Assembly (NCBI RefSeq): GCF_001413955.1 | Contig: NZ_LCTZ01000002.1 | Location: 1,598,501 to 1,662,500, forward strand | DNA from: Flagellimonas eckloniae | Lineage (GTDB): Bacteria > Bacteroidota > Bacteroidia > Flavobacteriales > Flavobacteriaceae | Length of the DNA stretch: 64,000 bases | Direction: 5' to 3' | Shown here: piece after piece, positions 20,082 to 31,700 of the stretch | How the letters are laid out: each line of letters starts with the position of its first letter | Position numbering within the stretch: position 1 is the stretch's first letter | The notes under the pieces: model-generated | Database searches by the model: none | What the model was told of the DNA's origin: nothing | What the model saw: only the letters and a program-made list of their open reading frames with translations | Position numbers and translations under genes: made by a program

Positions 20082-21671
20082 ATGGATTTTGAAAATGAGA
20101 TAGCAAGACGTAGGACTTTTGGGATTATTTCCCACCCTGATGCGGGAAAAACCACTTTAACGGAAAAACTGTTGCTTTTCGGCGGTGCAATACAAGAAGC
20201 TGGAGCCGTAAAGAACAATAAAATCAAAAAAACCGCTACCAGTGATTTTATGGAAATTGAACGCCAGAGGGGAATCTCGGTGGCTACATCTGTGTTGGCA
20301 TTTATTTATAATGACAAGAAAATAAATATTCTGGACACCCCTGGGCATAAAGATTTTGCTGAAGATACTTTTAGAACCTTAACAGCAGTTGACAGCGTTA
20401 TTGTGGTTATTGATGTTGCAAAAGGTGTGGAAGAGCAGACAGAGAAATTGGTTGAAGTCTGTAGAATGCGAAATATCCCCATGATAGTCTTTATAAACAA
20501 ACTGGACCGGGAAGGTAAAGACGCCTTCGATCTTCTGGATGAAGTTGAACAAAAACTTGGTCTGTCCGTGACTCCTCTCAGTTTTCCCATTGGGATGGGC
20601 TATGACTTTAAGGGAATCTATAATATTTATGAAAAAAACATCAATCTCTTTAGCGGTAATAGCAAGCAAAATATTGAAGAAACCATAGCATTTACCGATA
20701 TTGAAAATCCTGAACTTGACAACATAATCGGAGAATCTGCTGCCCAAGAACTTAGAGATAACTTAGAATTGGTAAATGGGGTTTATCCTGAATTTGACAA
20801 AGATTCCTACTTAAAAGGAGAACAGCAACCTGTGTTTTTTGGTTCTGCTTTAAATAATTTTGGTGTTCGGGAACTGTTAGATTGTTTTGTTGATATTGCA
20901 CCAACTCCAAGACCTAAAAATGCGGAGGAAAGAATGGTAGATGCCAATGAACCGGATTTTTCCGGTTTTGTATTTAAAATTCATGCCAATATGGACCCAA
21001 AACACCGAGATCGATTGGCTTTCATCAAAATTGTCTCAGGTACTTTTGAACGAAACAAACCTTATTTGCATGTAAGGCACGATAAAAAACTGAAATTTTC
21101 AAGTCCCAATGCTTTTTTCGCGGAAAAGAAAGAAATTGTGGATATCTCATACCCTGGTGACATTGTTGGTTTGCATGACACTGGTAATTTTAAAATTGGA
21201 GATACTTTAACAAGCGGTGAAAAGCTAAACTATAAGGGTATTCCAAGTTTTTCTCCGGAACACTTTAGATACATCAACAATGCGGATCCAATGAAAGCTA
21301 AACAACTCTTTAAGGGAATTGACCAATTGATGGACGAAGGTGTTGCCCAACTATTTACATTGGAACTGAACGGCCGTAAAGTAATTGGTACTGTTGGGGC
21401 GCTGCAATATGAAGTTATTCAGTACCGATTGGAACATGAATATGGAGCCAAGTGTACGTATGAAAATTTTCCAGTACATAAGGCTTGTTGGGTTGAAGCT
21501 GAAGATGCTTCCAATAATGAATTCAAAGAATTCAAGCGAGTGAAACAAAAGTTTTTGGCAACTGATAAACAAGGGCAACTTGTCTTCTTGGCCGATTCAC
21601 AATTTTCCCTACAGATGACGCAACAAAAGTATCCCACAGTGAAGCTGCATTTTACTTCAGAATTCGACTAA
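20082..21671 (+). CDS. prfC: Peptide chain release factor 3
   Basis: 529 residues from ATG 20082. An in-frame TTG at 20064 would add six residues but overlaps the predicted -7 box, so it is not used. It is a translational GTPase that recycles RF1/RF2 after peptide release. G1 is SHPDAGKTTLTEK, the switch I region contains RQRGISVATSV, G3 is DTPGHKDF and G4 is NKLD. The RF3-specific C-terminal region follows (FRYINNADPMKAKQL, GALQYEVIQYRLEHEYG). Length and sequence are typical of the family. It stands alone as a transcription unit: the next plus-strand gene begins 105 bp downstream. Confidence 0.97.
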   Translation: MDFENEIARRRTFGIISHPDAGKTTLTEKLLLFGGAIQEAGAVKNNKIKKTATSDFMEIERQRGISVATSVLAFIYNDKKINILDTPGHKDFAEDTFRTLTAVDSVIVVIDVAKGVEEQTEKLVEVCRMRNIPMIVFINKLDREGKDAFDLLDEVEQKLGLSVTPLSFPIGMGYDFKGIYNIYEKNINLFSGNSKQNIEETIAFTDIENPELDNIIGESAAQELRDNLELVNGVYPEFDKDSYLKGEQQPVFFGSALNNFGVRELLDCFVDIAPTPRPKNAEERMVDANEPDFSGFVFKIHANMDPKHRDRLAFIKIVSGTFERNKPYLHVRHDKKLKFSSPNAFFAEKKEIVDISYPGDIVGLHDTGNFKIGDTLTSGEKLNYKGIPSFSPEHFRYINNADPMKAKQLFKGIDQLMDEGVAQLFTLELNGRKVIGTVGALQYEVIQYRLEHEYGAKCTYENFPVHKACWVEAEDASNNEFKEFKRVKQKFLATDKQGQLVFLADSQFSLQMTQQKYPTVKLHFTSEFD

Positions 21672-21776
21672 TTACTTAACAGTTAAAAGGTTGTGGGTTT
21701 GCATCCAACTTTATCCGTTTGTATATTCTTACTTTTTTTGTACTTTATTGGCGTATAACCAATAAATACCTTTTTT

Positions 21777-22214
21777 ATGACAACCGATTCTTTAAACAAA
21801 CCACCGGTTTGGTTCTGGGTGGTAAGCGTTATTGCTTTACTATGGAACCTAATGGGAGTAAGCGCTTATTTGGCTGATGCCTTCACCAGTATAGAACAAT
21901 TGGAACAAATGAGCCAAGAAATGAGAGAACTTTATGAAGGCAGACCAGCTTGGGCAACCGCAGCATTTGCAATAGCAGTTTTTACAGGTACCATTGGATC
22001 AATTGCATTGTTACTTCGTAAGAAATGGGCTAGACCCTTATTGCTTGTGTCTGTTTTGGGTGCTATTCTCATAAATATTCATACCATTTTTTTGAGCAAT
22101 GCCTTGGAAGTCATGGGCACTAATTCTGTGATTATGCCCATTATAGTTATTGTTTTTGGCATCTATCTTGTTTTCTTTGCCAAAAAAGGTGTTCAAAAGG
22201 GGTGGCTAAGCTAA
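21777..22214 (+). CDS. Small four-helix integral membrane protein
   Basis: 145 residues with no N-terminal signal but four hydrophobic segments at about 12-32, 60-80, 87-107 and 117-135, separated by a charged loop (SIEQLEQMSQEMRELYEGRP). Small flavobacterial proteins of this type are often loosely annotated as sugar transporters, with no functional support that I know of. There are no catalytic motifs. It is separated from prfC by 105 bp and is probably monocistronic. Function unknown. Confidence 0.75.
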   Translation: MTTDSLNKPPVWFWVVSVIALLWNLMGVSAYLADAFTSIEQLEQMSQEMRELYEGRPAWATAAFAIAVFTGTIGSIALLLRKKWARPLLLVSVLGAILINIHTIFLSNALEVMGTNSVIMPIIVIVFGIYLVFFAKKGVQKGWLS

Positions 22215-22233
22215 ATAATTACAGTTTTTGAAT

Positions 22234-22258
22234 CTGAGTGTATTATACTCAGGTTTTA
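22234..22258. terminator. Weak stem-loop between convergent genes
   Basis: CTGAGT (22234-22239) pairs with ACTCAG (22247-22252), followed by GTTTTA. It lies between the plus-strand membrane protein and the minus-strand gene ending at 22277, so it may be a weak terminator for the former. Confidence 0.4.
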
Positions 22259-22276
22259 CTTGGTATCTAACCAAAA

Positions 22277-22639
22277 TTAAAATCTGTCTGAATCTGGCCA
22301 ATATTGACCTTCAGACTTAATTTTATATTTCTTTAAAAAAGAGCGAATATCTTTATCAGGGTCCGTATCACCATAAGAAAACTTTTGGGCCAAAAGTTTT
22401 ACGATTTTTCCTTTTCGCTCTTTTTCAGGTATATTGTTTTGATACTTTTTAAGGAATATTCTTTTTAGAAAATTCTTAGGTTCTAGTATTGTTAGTAAAC
22501 TGTCTTCGCTACTGACTGAAATATATAATAAATGTTCACCACCAGAGCTATTATTTCTGATACACACCTTACCATTATAAATAAATACTTCCGTACTATT
22601 TGTTAGTCCTTTCTGATATAAAACATAATGATTTTCCAT
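22277..22639 (-). CDS. Hypothetical protein
   Basis: 120 residues, soluble and basic, with no signal peptide or membrane segment. The N-terminal half looks like beta strands (ENHYVLYQKGLTNSTEVFIYNGKVCIRNNSSGG). The C-terminal half is Lys-rich and helical (FLKRIFLKKYQNNIPEKERKGKIVKLLAQKF) and ends with GQYWPDSDRF. I do not recognise the family. Low G+C and isolation next to another orphan gene would fit an accessory pair. It lies 49 bp downstream of the small membrane protein gene and may be co-transcribed with it. Confidence 0.6.
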   Translation of the reverse strand: MENHYVLYQKGLTNSTEVFIYNGKVCIRNNSSGGEHLLYISVSSEDSLLTILEPKNFLKRIFLKKYQNNIPEKERKGKIVKLLAQKFSYGDTDPDKDIRSFLKKYKIKSEGQYWPDSDRF

Positions 22640-22688
22640 TTTTAGTATTCTTTTACAGATCTGTTATCTAAACCTCTAATTAATTTGC

Positions 22689-22964
22689 CTATTTACTGGC
22701 GCTTATAAATCTATTAATCACAAGAGCAAAAATAAAACCTATAACTGCATGTGCTATGGGAAAAACAAATAAAAGCATTAACCTCCCTAAACCATATTCA
22801 TCATGCCCAATAAACTCCAATTTTCCATAAAGTGTATTAATTGTGTAAATCAATACTATTAAAAAATTAGTAATTAAATAAAGCCAAAAATGTCTCCAAC
22901 TTTTAACCAAAAAAATACTTAAAATCCAGAGAGCAAGAGCAATAATTGGTAATATAAGTATCAT
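22689..22964 (-). CDS. Hypothetical small membrane protein
   Basis: 91 residues with three predicted membrane segments at about 3-20, 27-46 and 62-85. A short polar loop (NTLYGKLEFIGHDEYGLG) separates the second and third. There is no recognisable family motif. It is upstream of, and on the same strand as, the 120-residue hypothetical gene, so the two may form a small operon. Function unknown. Confidence 0.6.
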   Translation of the reverse strand: MILILPIIALALWILSIFLVKSWRHFWLYLITNFLIVLIYTINTLYGKLEFIGHDEYGLGRLMLLFVFPIAHAVIGFIFALVINRFISASK

Positions 22965-23106
22965 TTTAGGATTGGGAATTTATGTCTAATAAATCCCTTT
23001 TTAAATTTTGTTTTGCCTCAATCATCTGTTGCCCGCTTTGTTTGTATTGTTTCAACTACTAATTACATGAAATTTTGTATTCAATCAGATACAACTTATA
23101 AAGAAA

Positions 23107-23877
23107 CTACATATTATAGACTCCCCCATTGATATCAAGCGTAGCGCCAGTGATGAACCCATCGTATTCAGAGGCCAGATATAAAACCGCTCGTGCTACG
23201 TCATCTGCATTACCAGCTCTTTGGATTGGAATACCAGCGGTTGTTGCAGCAGCCGATTCCTTTGTTGTATGTGTATTATGAAACGAAGTTCCAAGAATAA
23301 GACCTGGGGCAACGGCGTTGACTCGTATCCCTTGAGGTCCCAATTCAGCGGAGAGTGCCCTCGTTAAGGTTAGTATAGCTCCCTTACTGGTAGAATACGC
23401 GAGAGAACCCGGGTGACCTCCTTTACGCCCGGCAAGTGATGCCAAATTAACAATACTACTGTTGTCATTTTTTGCTAGATGAGGCGATGCTGCCCTTGTC
23501 ACAAACATCATAGAGGTAAGGTTAATATCCATTACCTTTTGCCAGAACTCTGCCTCCATTTCGCTCAGCAACTTACGTGCAACAAGAGAACCTGCGTTGT
23601 TGATTAGTATATCCAAACCACCAAGCGCTTCCACAGTTTTTTCGACTATTGCATAGGCGTCCGCTTCTTTTGTTAAGTCACCACTTACGGTAGTTGCTTT
23701 TTGTCCTTTACTAGTTGCATAATCCATCAATTGATTTGCGGTATCGGCACTAGAAAAATAGTGAATGCCCACATAGGCTCCGCTATCAATAAAATGCCTG
23801 GTGATTGATTCCCCTATTCCTTGGGCACCCGCTGTGATGAGAATTTTTTTCCCTTTTAGTTTGTTATTGTCTTTCAT
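23107..23877 (-). CDS. SDR-family oxidoreductase
   Basis: 256 residues, a classical short-chain dehydrogenase/reductase. The cofactor-binding motif is TAGAQGIG (15-22), NNAG is at 93-96, the catalytic Ser is S147 (IVNLASLAG) and the catalytic Tyr/Lys are in YSTSK (Y161, K165). The region after PG (VNAVAPGLILGTS) and the C-terminal DINGG segment are typical. These residues support NAD(P)-dependent oxidation or reduction of an alcohol or ketone, but the substrate cannot be read from the sequence. It is not part of an obvious operon: 142 bp separate it from the next minus-strand gene, and the rpo-operon terminator lies upstream. Confidence 0.92.
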   Translation of the reverse strand: MKDNNKLKGKKILITAGAQGIGESITRHFIDSGAYVGIHYFSSADTANQLMDYATSKGQKATTVSGDLTKEADAYAIVEKTVEALGGLDILINNAGSLVARKLLSEMEAEFWQKVMDINLTSMMFVTRAASPHLAKNDNSSIVNLASLAGRKGGHPGSLAYSTSKGAILTLTRALSAELGPQGIRVNAVAPGLILGTSFHNTHTTKESAAATTAGIPIQRAGNADDVARAVLYLASEYDGFITGATLDINGGVYNM

Positions 23878-24049
23878 GTAAATCCTATTTCAAAAGGTTG
23901 ATACTAGTAGTGAAAATATTAGTTGTGATTTTAGACGATATACTTTTATTTTTCAAATATAATAAGGTAAAATGGGCATTTTCAAATGTCCCTCCTGAAA
24001 TCTGCATTTGCGATTATCTTCCAGTTGGTTCACAAATGGAGATGAAATA

Positions 24050-24078
24050 AAAAAACCGACACTCATTGTCGGTTTTTT
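24050..24078 (-). terminator. Intrinsic terminator at the end of the rpo operon
   Basis: On the minus strand AAAAAACCGAC, a 7-nt loop, then GTCGGTTTTTT directly follows the DUF3467 stop codon (24084). Its symmetric A and T tracts would also let it act on plus-strand transcripts. Confidence 0.85.
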
Positions 24079-24083
24079 ATTTG

Positions 24084-24395
24084 TTATGCTTCTCCTGTAG
24101 GTCCAAAATTTAAAGGGATTGGAGGTTGCTCGTAATCCTTAATAGTACCATGTGCTTTCTCAAATCGTGTAACATTATCATTCAATGCCTTTAAAAACTT
24201 CTTGGCATGCTGAGGCGTTAGGACTATTCTACTCTTCACTTTTGCCTTAGGAGCTCCAGGCATCATGCTTATAAAATCAACCACAAATTCGGATACCGAA
24301 TGATTGATAATCGCTAAGTTGGAATAAATTCCCTCAGCGGTTTTTTCATCCAATTCTATATTTATTTGCTTTTGGTTCTTATCTTTTTCAGCCAT
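24084..24395 (-). CDS. DUF3467 domain protein downstream of rpoC
   Basis: 103 residues, soluble. The family core is visible (INIELDEKTAEGIYSNLAIINHSVSEFVVDFI, MMPGAPKAKVKSRIVLTPQHAKKFLKAL). The biochemical role of DUF3467 is not established. It lies 47 bp downstream of rpoC with a stem-loop in the gap (24414-24437), and is followed by a strong terminator. I infer that it is the distal gene of the rpoBC operon, expressed by read-through. Confidence 0.9.
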   Translation of the reverse strand: MAEKDKNQKQINIELDEKTAEGIYSNLAIINHSVSEFVVDFISMMPGAPKAKVKSRIVLTPQHAKKFLKALNDNVTRFEKAHGTIKDYEQPPIPLNFGPTGEA

Positions 24396-24405
24396 ACTAT
24401 TATTA

Positions 24406-24437
24406 TAAAAAGAAAACCCTGACTATTGCCAGGGTTT
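24406..24437 (-). terminator. Stem-loop and T-tract between rpoC and DUF3467
   Basis: On the minus strand AAACCCTG, an 8-nt loop, CAGGGTTT is followed by TCTTTTTAT. It has the form of an intrinsic terminator directly after the rpoC stop (24443), but the T-tract is interrupted, so partial read-through to the DUF3467 gene is plausible. Confidence 0.65.
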
Positions 24438-24442
24438 ATATA

Positions 24443-27400
24443 TTAGAATTTAAATTCCTCTTTTCGAGCCATAATTTCATCGTACTCTTCTTTTGAGCCA
24501 ACAATGATACTATTGTAATCTCTCATACCTGTACCGGCAGGAATCTTATGTCCAACAATAACATTTTCCTTTAATCCTTCCAAGGTATCTACTTTACCGC
24601 TTACCGCAGCTTCGTTCAATACTTTGGTAGTCTCCTGGAACGATGCAGCTGAGATAAATGATTTGGTCTGCAACGAGGCACGTGTAATACCTTGTAAGAT
24701 TGGAGTAGCTGTAGCAGCTACAGCATCTCTTGCAGTTACAAGGGCCTTATCAGCTCTTCGAAGAACAGAGTTTTCATCTCTTAATGCACGGGCAGAAATA
24801 ATCTGTCCAGCCTTAAGGTTCTCAGAATCTCCAGCTTCTTCAACAACCTTCTGTCCAAAGATTTCATCATTCTCACGGATAAAGTCGTCTTTATGTACCA
24901 ATTGATTCTCCAAGAATGTTGTATCCCCAGAATCTTCTATTCGTACTTTACGCATCATCTGTCTTACCACAACCTCAAAGTGTTTGTCATTAATCTTCAC
25001 ACCTTGCAATCGGTAAACTTCTTGTACTTCGTTCACCAAATACTGTTGTACTGCTGATGGTCCTTTAATCGCCAAGATATCTTCCGGAGTAATAGATCCA
25101 TCCGACAATGGCATACCAGCACGAACATAATCGTTCTCCTGCACCAAAATCTGATTTGAAAGTTTAACCAAGTATTTCTTGATCTCTCCCAATTTAGATT
25201 CGATAATAATCTCGCGGTTACCACGCTTGATCTTACCAAATGAAACTACACCATCAATTTCAGAAACAACAGCTGGGTTAGATGGGTTACGCGCTTCGAA
25301 AAGCTCAGTAACTCTTGGAAGACCACCAGTAATATCCCCTGCTTTAGCAGATTTACGTGGAATCTTGACCAAGATCTTACCTTCCTTGATTTTATCACCA
25401 TCGTCCACCATAATATGTGAACCAACTGGTAAGTTGTACGAACGTAAAGTCTCTCCCTTACCATCTTTGATTAAAAGGGTAGGAATCAGTTTCTTATTTC
25501 TAGATTCAGAAATTACTTTTTCCTGGAAACCTGTTTGTTCATCTATCTCAACTTGATACGTAATTCCTTGCTCAATATTTTCATATGCAATCTGTCCAGG
25601 GAATTCAGAAACAATTACTCCATTATAAGGATCCCACTGACAAATAACAGTTCCTTTCTTGATTTTATCTCCGTTCTTAACGAACAATTGCGAACCGTAA
25701 GGAATATTATTTGTACTTAAGGTAATACCTGTGGTAGCATCAACAACCTTAATTTCAGAAGTTCTTGAGATAACAATATTGGCTTTTTCACCATCACTAT
25801 TTTCTCCAACAACTGTTCTTAGGTCTTCAATTTCCGCAATACCATCAAACTTAACCTCTAACTTGTTGTCCTCAGAAATGTTTCCTGCAATACCTCCCAC
25901 GTGGAATGTACGCAATGTTAACTGTGTACCAGGTTCACCGATAGATTGTGCAGCAACAACACCAACAGCTTCACCTCGTTGTACCATTTTATTGGTTGCA
26001 AGGTTCCTACCGTAACATTTACCGCAAATTCCTTTGGGTGCTTCACAAGTCAATGCAGAACGCACTTCAATACTTTCAATTGGAGCTACTTCCACCTTTT
26101 TTACATCGGCTTCGGTAATTACTTGACCAGCAGTTAACAACAACTCTTCATCCAATGGATTGTATACATCATGTAGAGATACTCTTCCAAGAATACGTTC
26201 TCCAAGAGTTTCAACTATTTCTTCGTTCTTCTTTAAGGCTTTTACCTCAATTCCTCTTAATGTACCACAATCTTCAATATTGATGATTACATCTTGTGAA
26301 ACATCCACCAAACGTCTTGTTAAGTATCCAGCATCTGCCGTTTTCAAAGCGGTATCTGCAAGACCTTTACGTGCACCGTGCGTAGAAATAAAGTATTCCA
26401 AAATGGATAATCCTTCCTTAAAGTTGGAAAGAATCGGGTTTTCAATAATCTCTCCACCACCTGCTGTTGATTTTTTAGGCTTAGCCATCAAACCACGCAT
26501 ACCGGTCAACTGACGAATCTGCTCTTTAGAACCCCTTGCACCAGAATCCAACATCATATATACTGAATTGAACCCTTGTTGGTCTTCTCGAATTCGCTTC
26601 ATGGCCAATTCCGTCAACATTGCATTTGTTGATGTCCAAACATCAATAACTTGGTTATACCTTTCATTATTGGTGATAAGACCCATGTTATAGTTGGCCA
26701 TAATACCATCAACTTGCCCATTGGCTTCATTAATCATCTCATGCTTCTCTGGTGGAATGATAATATCACCTAAACTGAAGGACAATCCTCCTTTAAAGGC
26801 AAAGTCATACCCCATGGATTTTATCTTATCCAAGAAGGCCGCTGTGGCTGGTACATCTGTAACAGCAAGAATATCTCCAATGATATTTCTTAGCGACTTT
26901 TTGTTCAATACTTCATTAATGAATCCTGCTTGCTCAGGCACAACGCTGTTAAACAATACACGACCAACTGTTGTGGCAATAATTTGATTAACAAGCTCTC
27001 CCTCTTCATTGAAATCTTTGGCTCTTACCTTGATTCCAGCATTCAAATCAACCTTTCCTTCGTTAAAGGCTATTTCCACTTCTTCAGCAGAGTAGAATGT
27101 CAAACCTTCACCTTGAATAGGCACTTCTTTGGTCGATTTTCTTTCTTTGGTCATATAATACAGACCCAAGACCATATCCTGGGAAGGAACGGTAATTGGA
27201 GAACCATTTGCAGGATTCAGGATATTTTGGGATGCCAACATTAATAATTGAGCCTCCAAAATAGCCTCTGGGCCCAATGGCAAGTGAACTGCCATCTGAT
27301 CACCATCAAAATCCGCATTAAATGCCGTACATGCCAATGGATGCAAACGAATCGCCTTACCTTCAATAAGTTTTGGCTGGAACGCCTGTATACCCAATCT

Positions 27401-28741
27401 GTGCAATGTAGGGGCACGGTTCAATAATACTGGATGTCCTTTAAGGACATTTTCAAGGATATCCCAAACTACAGGTTCCTTTTTATCTATAATTTTCTTG
27501 GCTGACTTTACAGTTTTTACAATACCTCTTTCTATCAATTTTCTGATAACAAAAGGTTTGTACAATTCTGCTGCCATATCTTTTGGAAGACCGCATTCGT
27601 AAAGGTTCATCTCTGGACCAACGACGATTACCGAACGAGCTGAATAATCAACACGTTTACCCAAAAGGTTTTGACGGAAACGACCTTGCTTACCTTTCAA
27701 TGAATCTGAAAGGGATTTCAATGGTCTGTTTGATTCTGTTTTGACCGCTGAAGCTTTTCTTGTATTATCGAAAAGAGAATCTACTGCTTCTTGAAGCATA
27801 CGTTTCTCATTTCTCAAGATTACTTCTGGAGCTTTTATTTCCATCAATCGCTTTAAACGATTGTTACGGATAATAACTCTTCGGTATAAATCATTTAAAT
27901 CTGAAGTGGCAAAACGACCCCCATCCAATGGAACCAATGGACGTAATTCTGGCGGAATAACAGGAACCACCTTCATGATCATCCACTCAGGTCTGTTTTC
28001 CCTATTTTCTTGAGATTCACGCAAAGCTTCAACAACTTGAAGTCTTTTTAAGGCCTCTGTCTTACGTTGTTTAGAAGTTTCCGTATTGGCTTTGTGCCTC
28101 AATTGATAGGAAAGTTCTTCCAAATCAATTCTCGACAACAAGTCAATTAAACATTCAGCACCCATCTTAGCTACAAACTTATTAGGGTCTGTATCTTCCA
28201 AATATTGGTTTTCTGCTGGAATGGATTCCAAAATGTTCAAATACTCTTCCTCGGTCAAGAAATCCATTTTATTGATTTCCTCACCTTCTGGACCTTTTGC
28301 AATACCTGGTTGAATTACAACATATCTTTCGTAATAGATAATCATATCCAACTTCTTGGAAGGTAATCCCAACAAGTATCCTATTTTGTTTGGAAGTGAA
28401 CGGAAATACCAGATATGTGCTACGGGAACCACCAAATTAATGTGCCCAACACGGTCTCTACGCACCTTTTTCTCCGTTACTTCAACACCACAACGGTCAC
28501 AAACAATACCGCGGTAACGGATACGCTTGTACTTTCCACAGGCACATTCATAATCCTTTACAGGACCAAAAATACGCTCACAGAACAATCCATCACGCTC
28601 AGGTTTGTGCGTTCTATAGTTAATAGTTTCAGGTTTTAAAACCTCTCCACGGGATTCACCCAAGATAGACTCCGGTGAAGCCAATCCTATGGAAATTTTA
28701 TCAAACCTTTTTGGTGCGTTATTATCTTTTATTCTAGCCAT
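24443..28741 (-). CDS. rpoC: RNA polymerase beta' subunit
   Basis: 1432 residues, full length. The N-terminal zinc site is visible ([20 protein letters not shown]). The catalytic magnesium loop is [12 protein letters not shown]. The bridge-helix and trigger-loop region includes [19 protein letters not shown] and [13 protein letters not shown]. The second zinc-binding cluster contains [13 protein letters not shown]. The C-terminal part includes the rudder/jaw-region insertions expected for Bacteroidota. It is transcribed after rpoB with a 57-bp gap. Frame and length are intact. Confidence 0.99.
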   Translation of the reverse strand: MARIKDNNAPKRFDKISIGLASPESILGESRGEVLKPETINYRTHKPERDGLFCERIFGPVKDYECACGKYKRIRYRGIVCDRCGVEVTEKKVRRDRVGHINLVVPVAHIWYFRSLPNKIGYLLGLPSKKLDMIIYYERYVVIQPGIAKGPEGEEINKMDFLTEEEYLNILESIPAENQYLEDTDPNKFVAKMGAECLIDLLSRIDLEELSYQLRHKANTETSKQRKTEALKRLQVVEALRESQENRENRPEWMIMKVVPVIPPELRPLVPLDGGRFATSDLNDLYRRVIIRNNRLKRLMEIKAPEVILRNEKRMLQEAVDSLFDNTRKASAVKTESNRPLKSLSDSLKGKQGRFRQNLLGKRVDYSARSVIVVGPEMNLYECGLPKDMAAELYKPFVIRKLIERGIVKTVKSAKKIIDKKEPVVWDILENVLKGHPVLLNRAPTLHRLGIQAFQPKLIEGKAIRLHPLACTAFNADFDGDQMAVHLPLGPEAILEAQLLMLASQNILNPANGSPITVPSQDMVLGLYYMTKERKSTKEVPIQGEGLTFYSAEEVEIAFNEGKVDLNAGIKVRAKDFNEEGELVNQIIATTVGRVLFNSVVPEQAGFINEVLNKKSLRNIIGDILAVTDVPATAAFLDKIKSMGYDFAFKGGLSFSLGDIIIPPEKHEMINEANGQVDGIMANYNMGLITNNERYNQVIDVWTSTNAMLTELAMKRIREDQQGFNSVYMMLDSGARGSKEQIRQLTGMRGLMAKPKKSTAGGGEIIENPILSNFKEGLSILEYFISTHGARKGLADTALKTADAGYLTRRLVDVSQDVIINIEDCGTLRGIEVKALKKNEEIVETLGERILGRVSLHDVYNPLDEELLLTAGQVITEADVKKVEVAPIESIEVRSALTCEAPKGICGKCYGRNLATNKMVQRGEAVGVVAAQSIGEPGTQLTLRTFHVGGIAGNISEDNKLEVKFDGIAEIEDLRTVVGENSDGEKANIVISRTSEIKVVDATTGITLSTNNIPYGSQLFVKNGDKIKKGTVICQWDPYNGVIVSEFPGQIAYENIEQGITYQVEIDEQTGFQEKVISESRNKKLIPTLLIKDGKGETLRSYNLPVGSHIMVDDGDKIKEGKILVKIPRKSAKAGDITGGLPRVTELFEARNPSNPAVVSEIDGVVSFGKIKRGNREIIIESKLGEIKKYLVKLSNQILVQENDYVRAGMPLSDGSITPEDILAIKGPSAVQQYLVNEVQEVYRLQGVKINDKHFEVVVRQMMRKVRIEDSGDTTFLENQLVHKDDFIRENDEIFGQKVVEEAGDSENLKAGQIISARALRDENSVLRRADKALVTARDAVAATATPILQGITRASLQTKSFISAASFQETTKVLNEAAVSGKVDTLEGLKENVIVGHKIPAGTGMRDYNSIIVGSKEEYDEIMARKEEFKF

Positions 28742-28798
28742 AATACTATGGAGATGATATAATTAAAAAAACTTTTTTTCAATAGTGTTAACTATGTA

Positions 28799-31700
28799 CT
28801 ACTCTTCCAATCTAATATCCAAACCTAATCCCTTAAGTTCGTGCATCAATACATTGAAAGATTCTGGCAATCCAGGTTCTGGCATGGTTTCGCCTTTTAC
28901 TATGGATTCATAGGTCTTGGCCCTTCCGATAACATCATCCGACTTAACGGTCAATATTTCCCGAAGTGTAGCTGAAGCTCCATAAGCCTCAAGTGCCCAA
29001 ACCTCCATCTCACCAAAACGCTGACCACCAAACTGGGCTTTACCACCCAATGGTTGTTGTGTGATCAATGAGTATGGCCCAATAGATCTAGCGTGCATTT
29101 TATCATCTACCATGTGTCCTAATTTCAACATGTAGATAACACCAACGGTTGCTGCTTGATCAAAGCGTTTTCCTGTTCCTCCATCATATAGATACGTGTG
29201 TCCAAATCTTGGTACTCCAGCTTCATCTGTAAGTGCATTGATTTGGTCAAGAGTAGCTCCATCAAAAATTGGGGTTCCGTATTTTCTGCCCAGTTTAAGA
29301 CCTGCCCAACCAAGAACAGTTTCATAAATTTGACCAATATTCATACGTGATGGTACCCCTAATGGATTCAATACGATATCCACCGGTGTTCCATCTTCCA
29401 AGAATGGCATGTCTTCTTGACGAACGATACGGGCAACAATACCTTTGTTACCGTGACGTCCTGCCATTTTATCACCAACTTTAAGCTTACGCTTTTTGGC
29501 AATATAGACCTTGGCCAACTTCATGATACCTGCTGGTAACTCATCCCCAACAGAGATAGTAAATTTGTCCCTTCTAAGATTTCCTTGAATGTCATTCAAT
29601 TTAATCTTGTAGTTGTGCAACAAATCAGCTACATGTGCATTGGTTGTATTATCCGTAGTCCAGCTTCCGCCTACCAAGTGGGCAAAATCATCAACGGAAT
29701 TCAACATTTTGATGGTGTATTTCTTTCCTTTTGGAAGTACTTCTTCACCTAAATCATTGATAACACCTTGTGAAGTTTTGCCATTGATCAATCCAAAGAG
29801 TTTTTCAATAAGAACATCTTTCAATTGTTCAAACTTAACTTCATAATCCATCTCTAATCTAGTGATGGCCTCTTTATCTTCAGAACGTTTTCTTTTATCC
29901 TTAATGGAACGAGAGAACAACTTCTTATCAATAACAACACCTCTTAATGATGGTGATGCTTTAAGCGATGCATCTTTTACGTCTCCAGCTTTATCACCAA
30001 AAATAGCACGTAACAGTTTTTCTTCCGGTGTAGGGTCAGATTCACCTTTTGGTGTAATCTTACCAATTAAAATATCACCAGGCTTCACTTCGGCACCAAT
30101 CCGTATCATACCATGTTCATCCAAATCTTTGGTAGCTTCTTCTGAAACGTTAGGGATGTCGTTGGTCAATTCTTCAGCACCTAATTTGGTATCTCTAACT
30201 TCCAATGAATATTCATCAATGTGAATGGAAGTAAAGATATCTTCGCGAACCACTTTTTCTGAGATTACAATTGCATCCTCAAAGTTGTATCCTTTCCATG
30301 GCATAAATGCCACTTTTAAGTTTCTACCAAGTGCCAATTCACCTTTCTCTGTGGCATATCCTTCACAAAGTACTTCTCCCCTTTTAACCTTATCGCCTTT
30401 TTTAACGATTGGTTTTAGGTTGATGCTTGTACCTTGGTTTGTCTTTCTGAACTTAACGAGGTTATACGTTTTAGAATCTTCTTCAAAGCTTACCAATCGC
30501 TCCTCTTCAGTTCTTGTATACTTTATGGTTATTTTCTGAGCATCCACATATTCTATAACTCCATCTCCTTCCGCATTGATCAATACTCTAGAATCTTTGG
30601 CCACCTGTCTTTCCAAACCTGTTCCAACAATTGGAGACTGTGGTTTTAATAACGGAACTGCCTGACGCATCATGTTTGACCCCATCAATGCCCTGTTCGC
30701 ATCATCATGTTCCAAGAAAGGAATCAAAGATGCCGAAATTGAAGCAATTTGATTTGGAGCAACATCCGTATAGTTTACCTCAGATGGGTCTACTACTGGG
30801 AAATCTCCTTCTTCCCTAGCAATTACTTTATCATCTTGAATTTTCCCTTTGTCATCCATTGGGATGTTTGCCTGGGAAATTTTCATTCCTTCTTCTTCCT
30901 CTGCGCTCAAGTACCTAAACTCCTTGGTATCAACAACACCATTTTCAACCTTTCGGTAAGGCGTTTCCAAGAAGCCCATTGGGTTTACTTTTGCAAATAC
31001 TGAAAGTGACGATATCAAACCAATATTTGGTCCTTCTGGCGTTTCAATAGGGCATAATCTTCCATAGTGCGTGTAGTGAACGTCACGTACTTCAAATCCT
31101 GCTCTTTCTCTTGATAAACCTCCTGGCCCTAATGCTGATAATCTTCTTTTGTGTGTAATCTCTGCCAATGGATTGGTTTGATCCATAAACTGAGACAGCT
31201 GGTTTGTTCCAAAGAACGAGTTGATAACGGAAGACAATGTCTTGGCATTAATCAAATCGATTGGTGTAAACACCTCATTATCCCGAACGTTCATACGTTC
31301 ACGAATGGTACGTGCCATACGTGCCAAACCAACACCAAACTGAGATGATAACTGCTCACCTACTGTTCTTACACGACGGTTGGACAAGTGATCAATATCA
31401 TCAATCTCTGCTTTTGAGTTAATCAACTCAATCAAATATTTGATAATAGTGATGATATCTTCCTTGGTCAAGACTTGCTTGTCCATTCCAATATCCAACT
31501 GTAATTTTTTGTTCATTCTGTAACGACCAACTTCACCTAAGTTGTAACGTTGATCCGAGAAGAACAATTTATCTATAATACCACGAGCTGTCTCCTCATC
31601 TGGTGGTTCGGCATTACGTAATTGTCTATAGATATGTTCTACCGCTTCTTTTTCTGAGTTGGTAGGATCTTTTTGCAATGTATTGTGGATTATAGCATAA

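Noticed and set aside
22965..23106. Possible short ORF (ATG near 23067) between the small membrane gene and the SDR gene
   Set aside because: Too short, runs into the 3' end of the SDR gene, and has no supporting signal.
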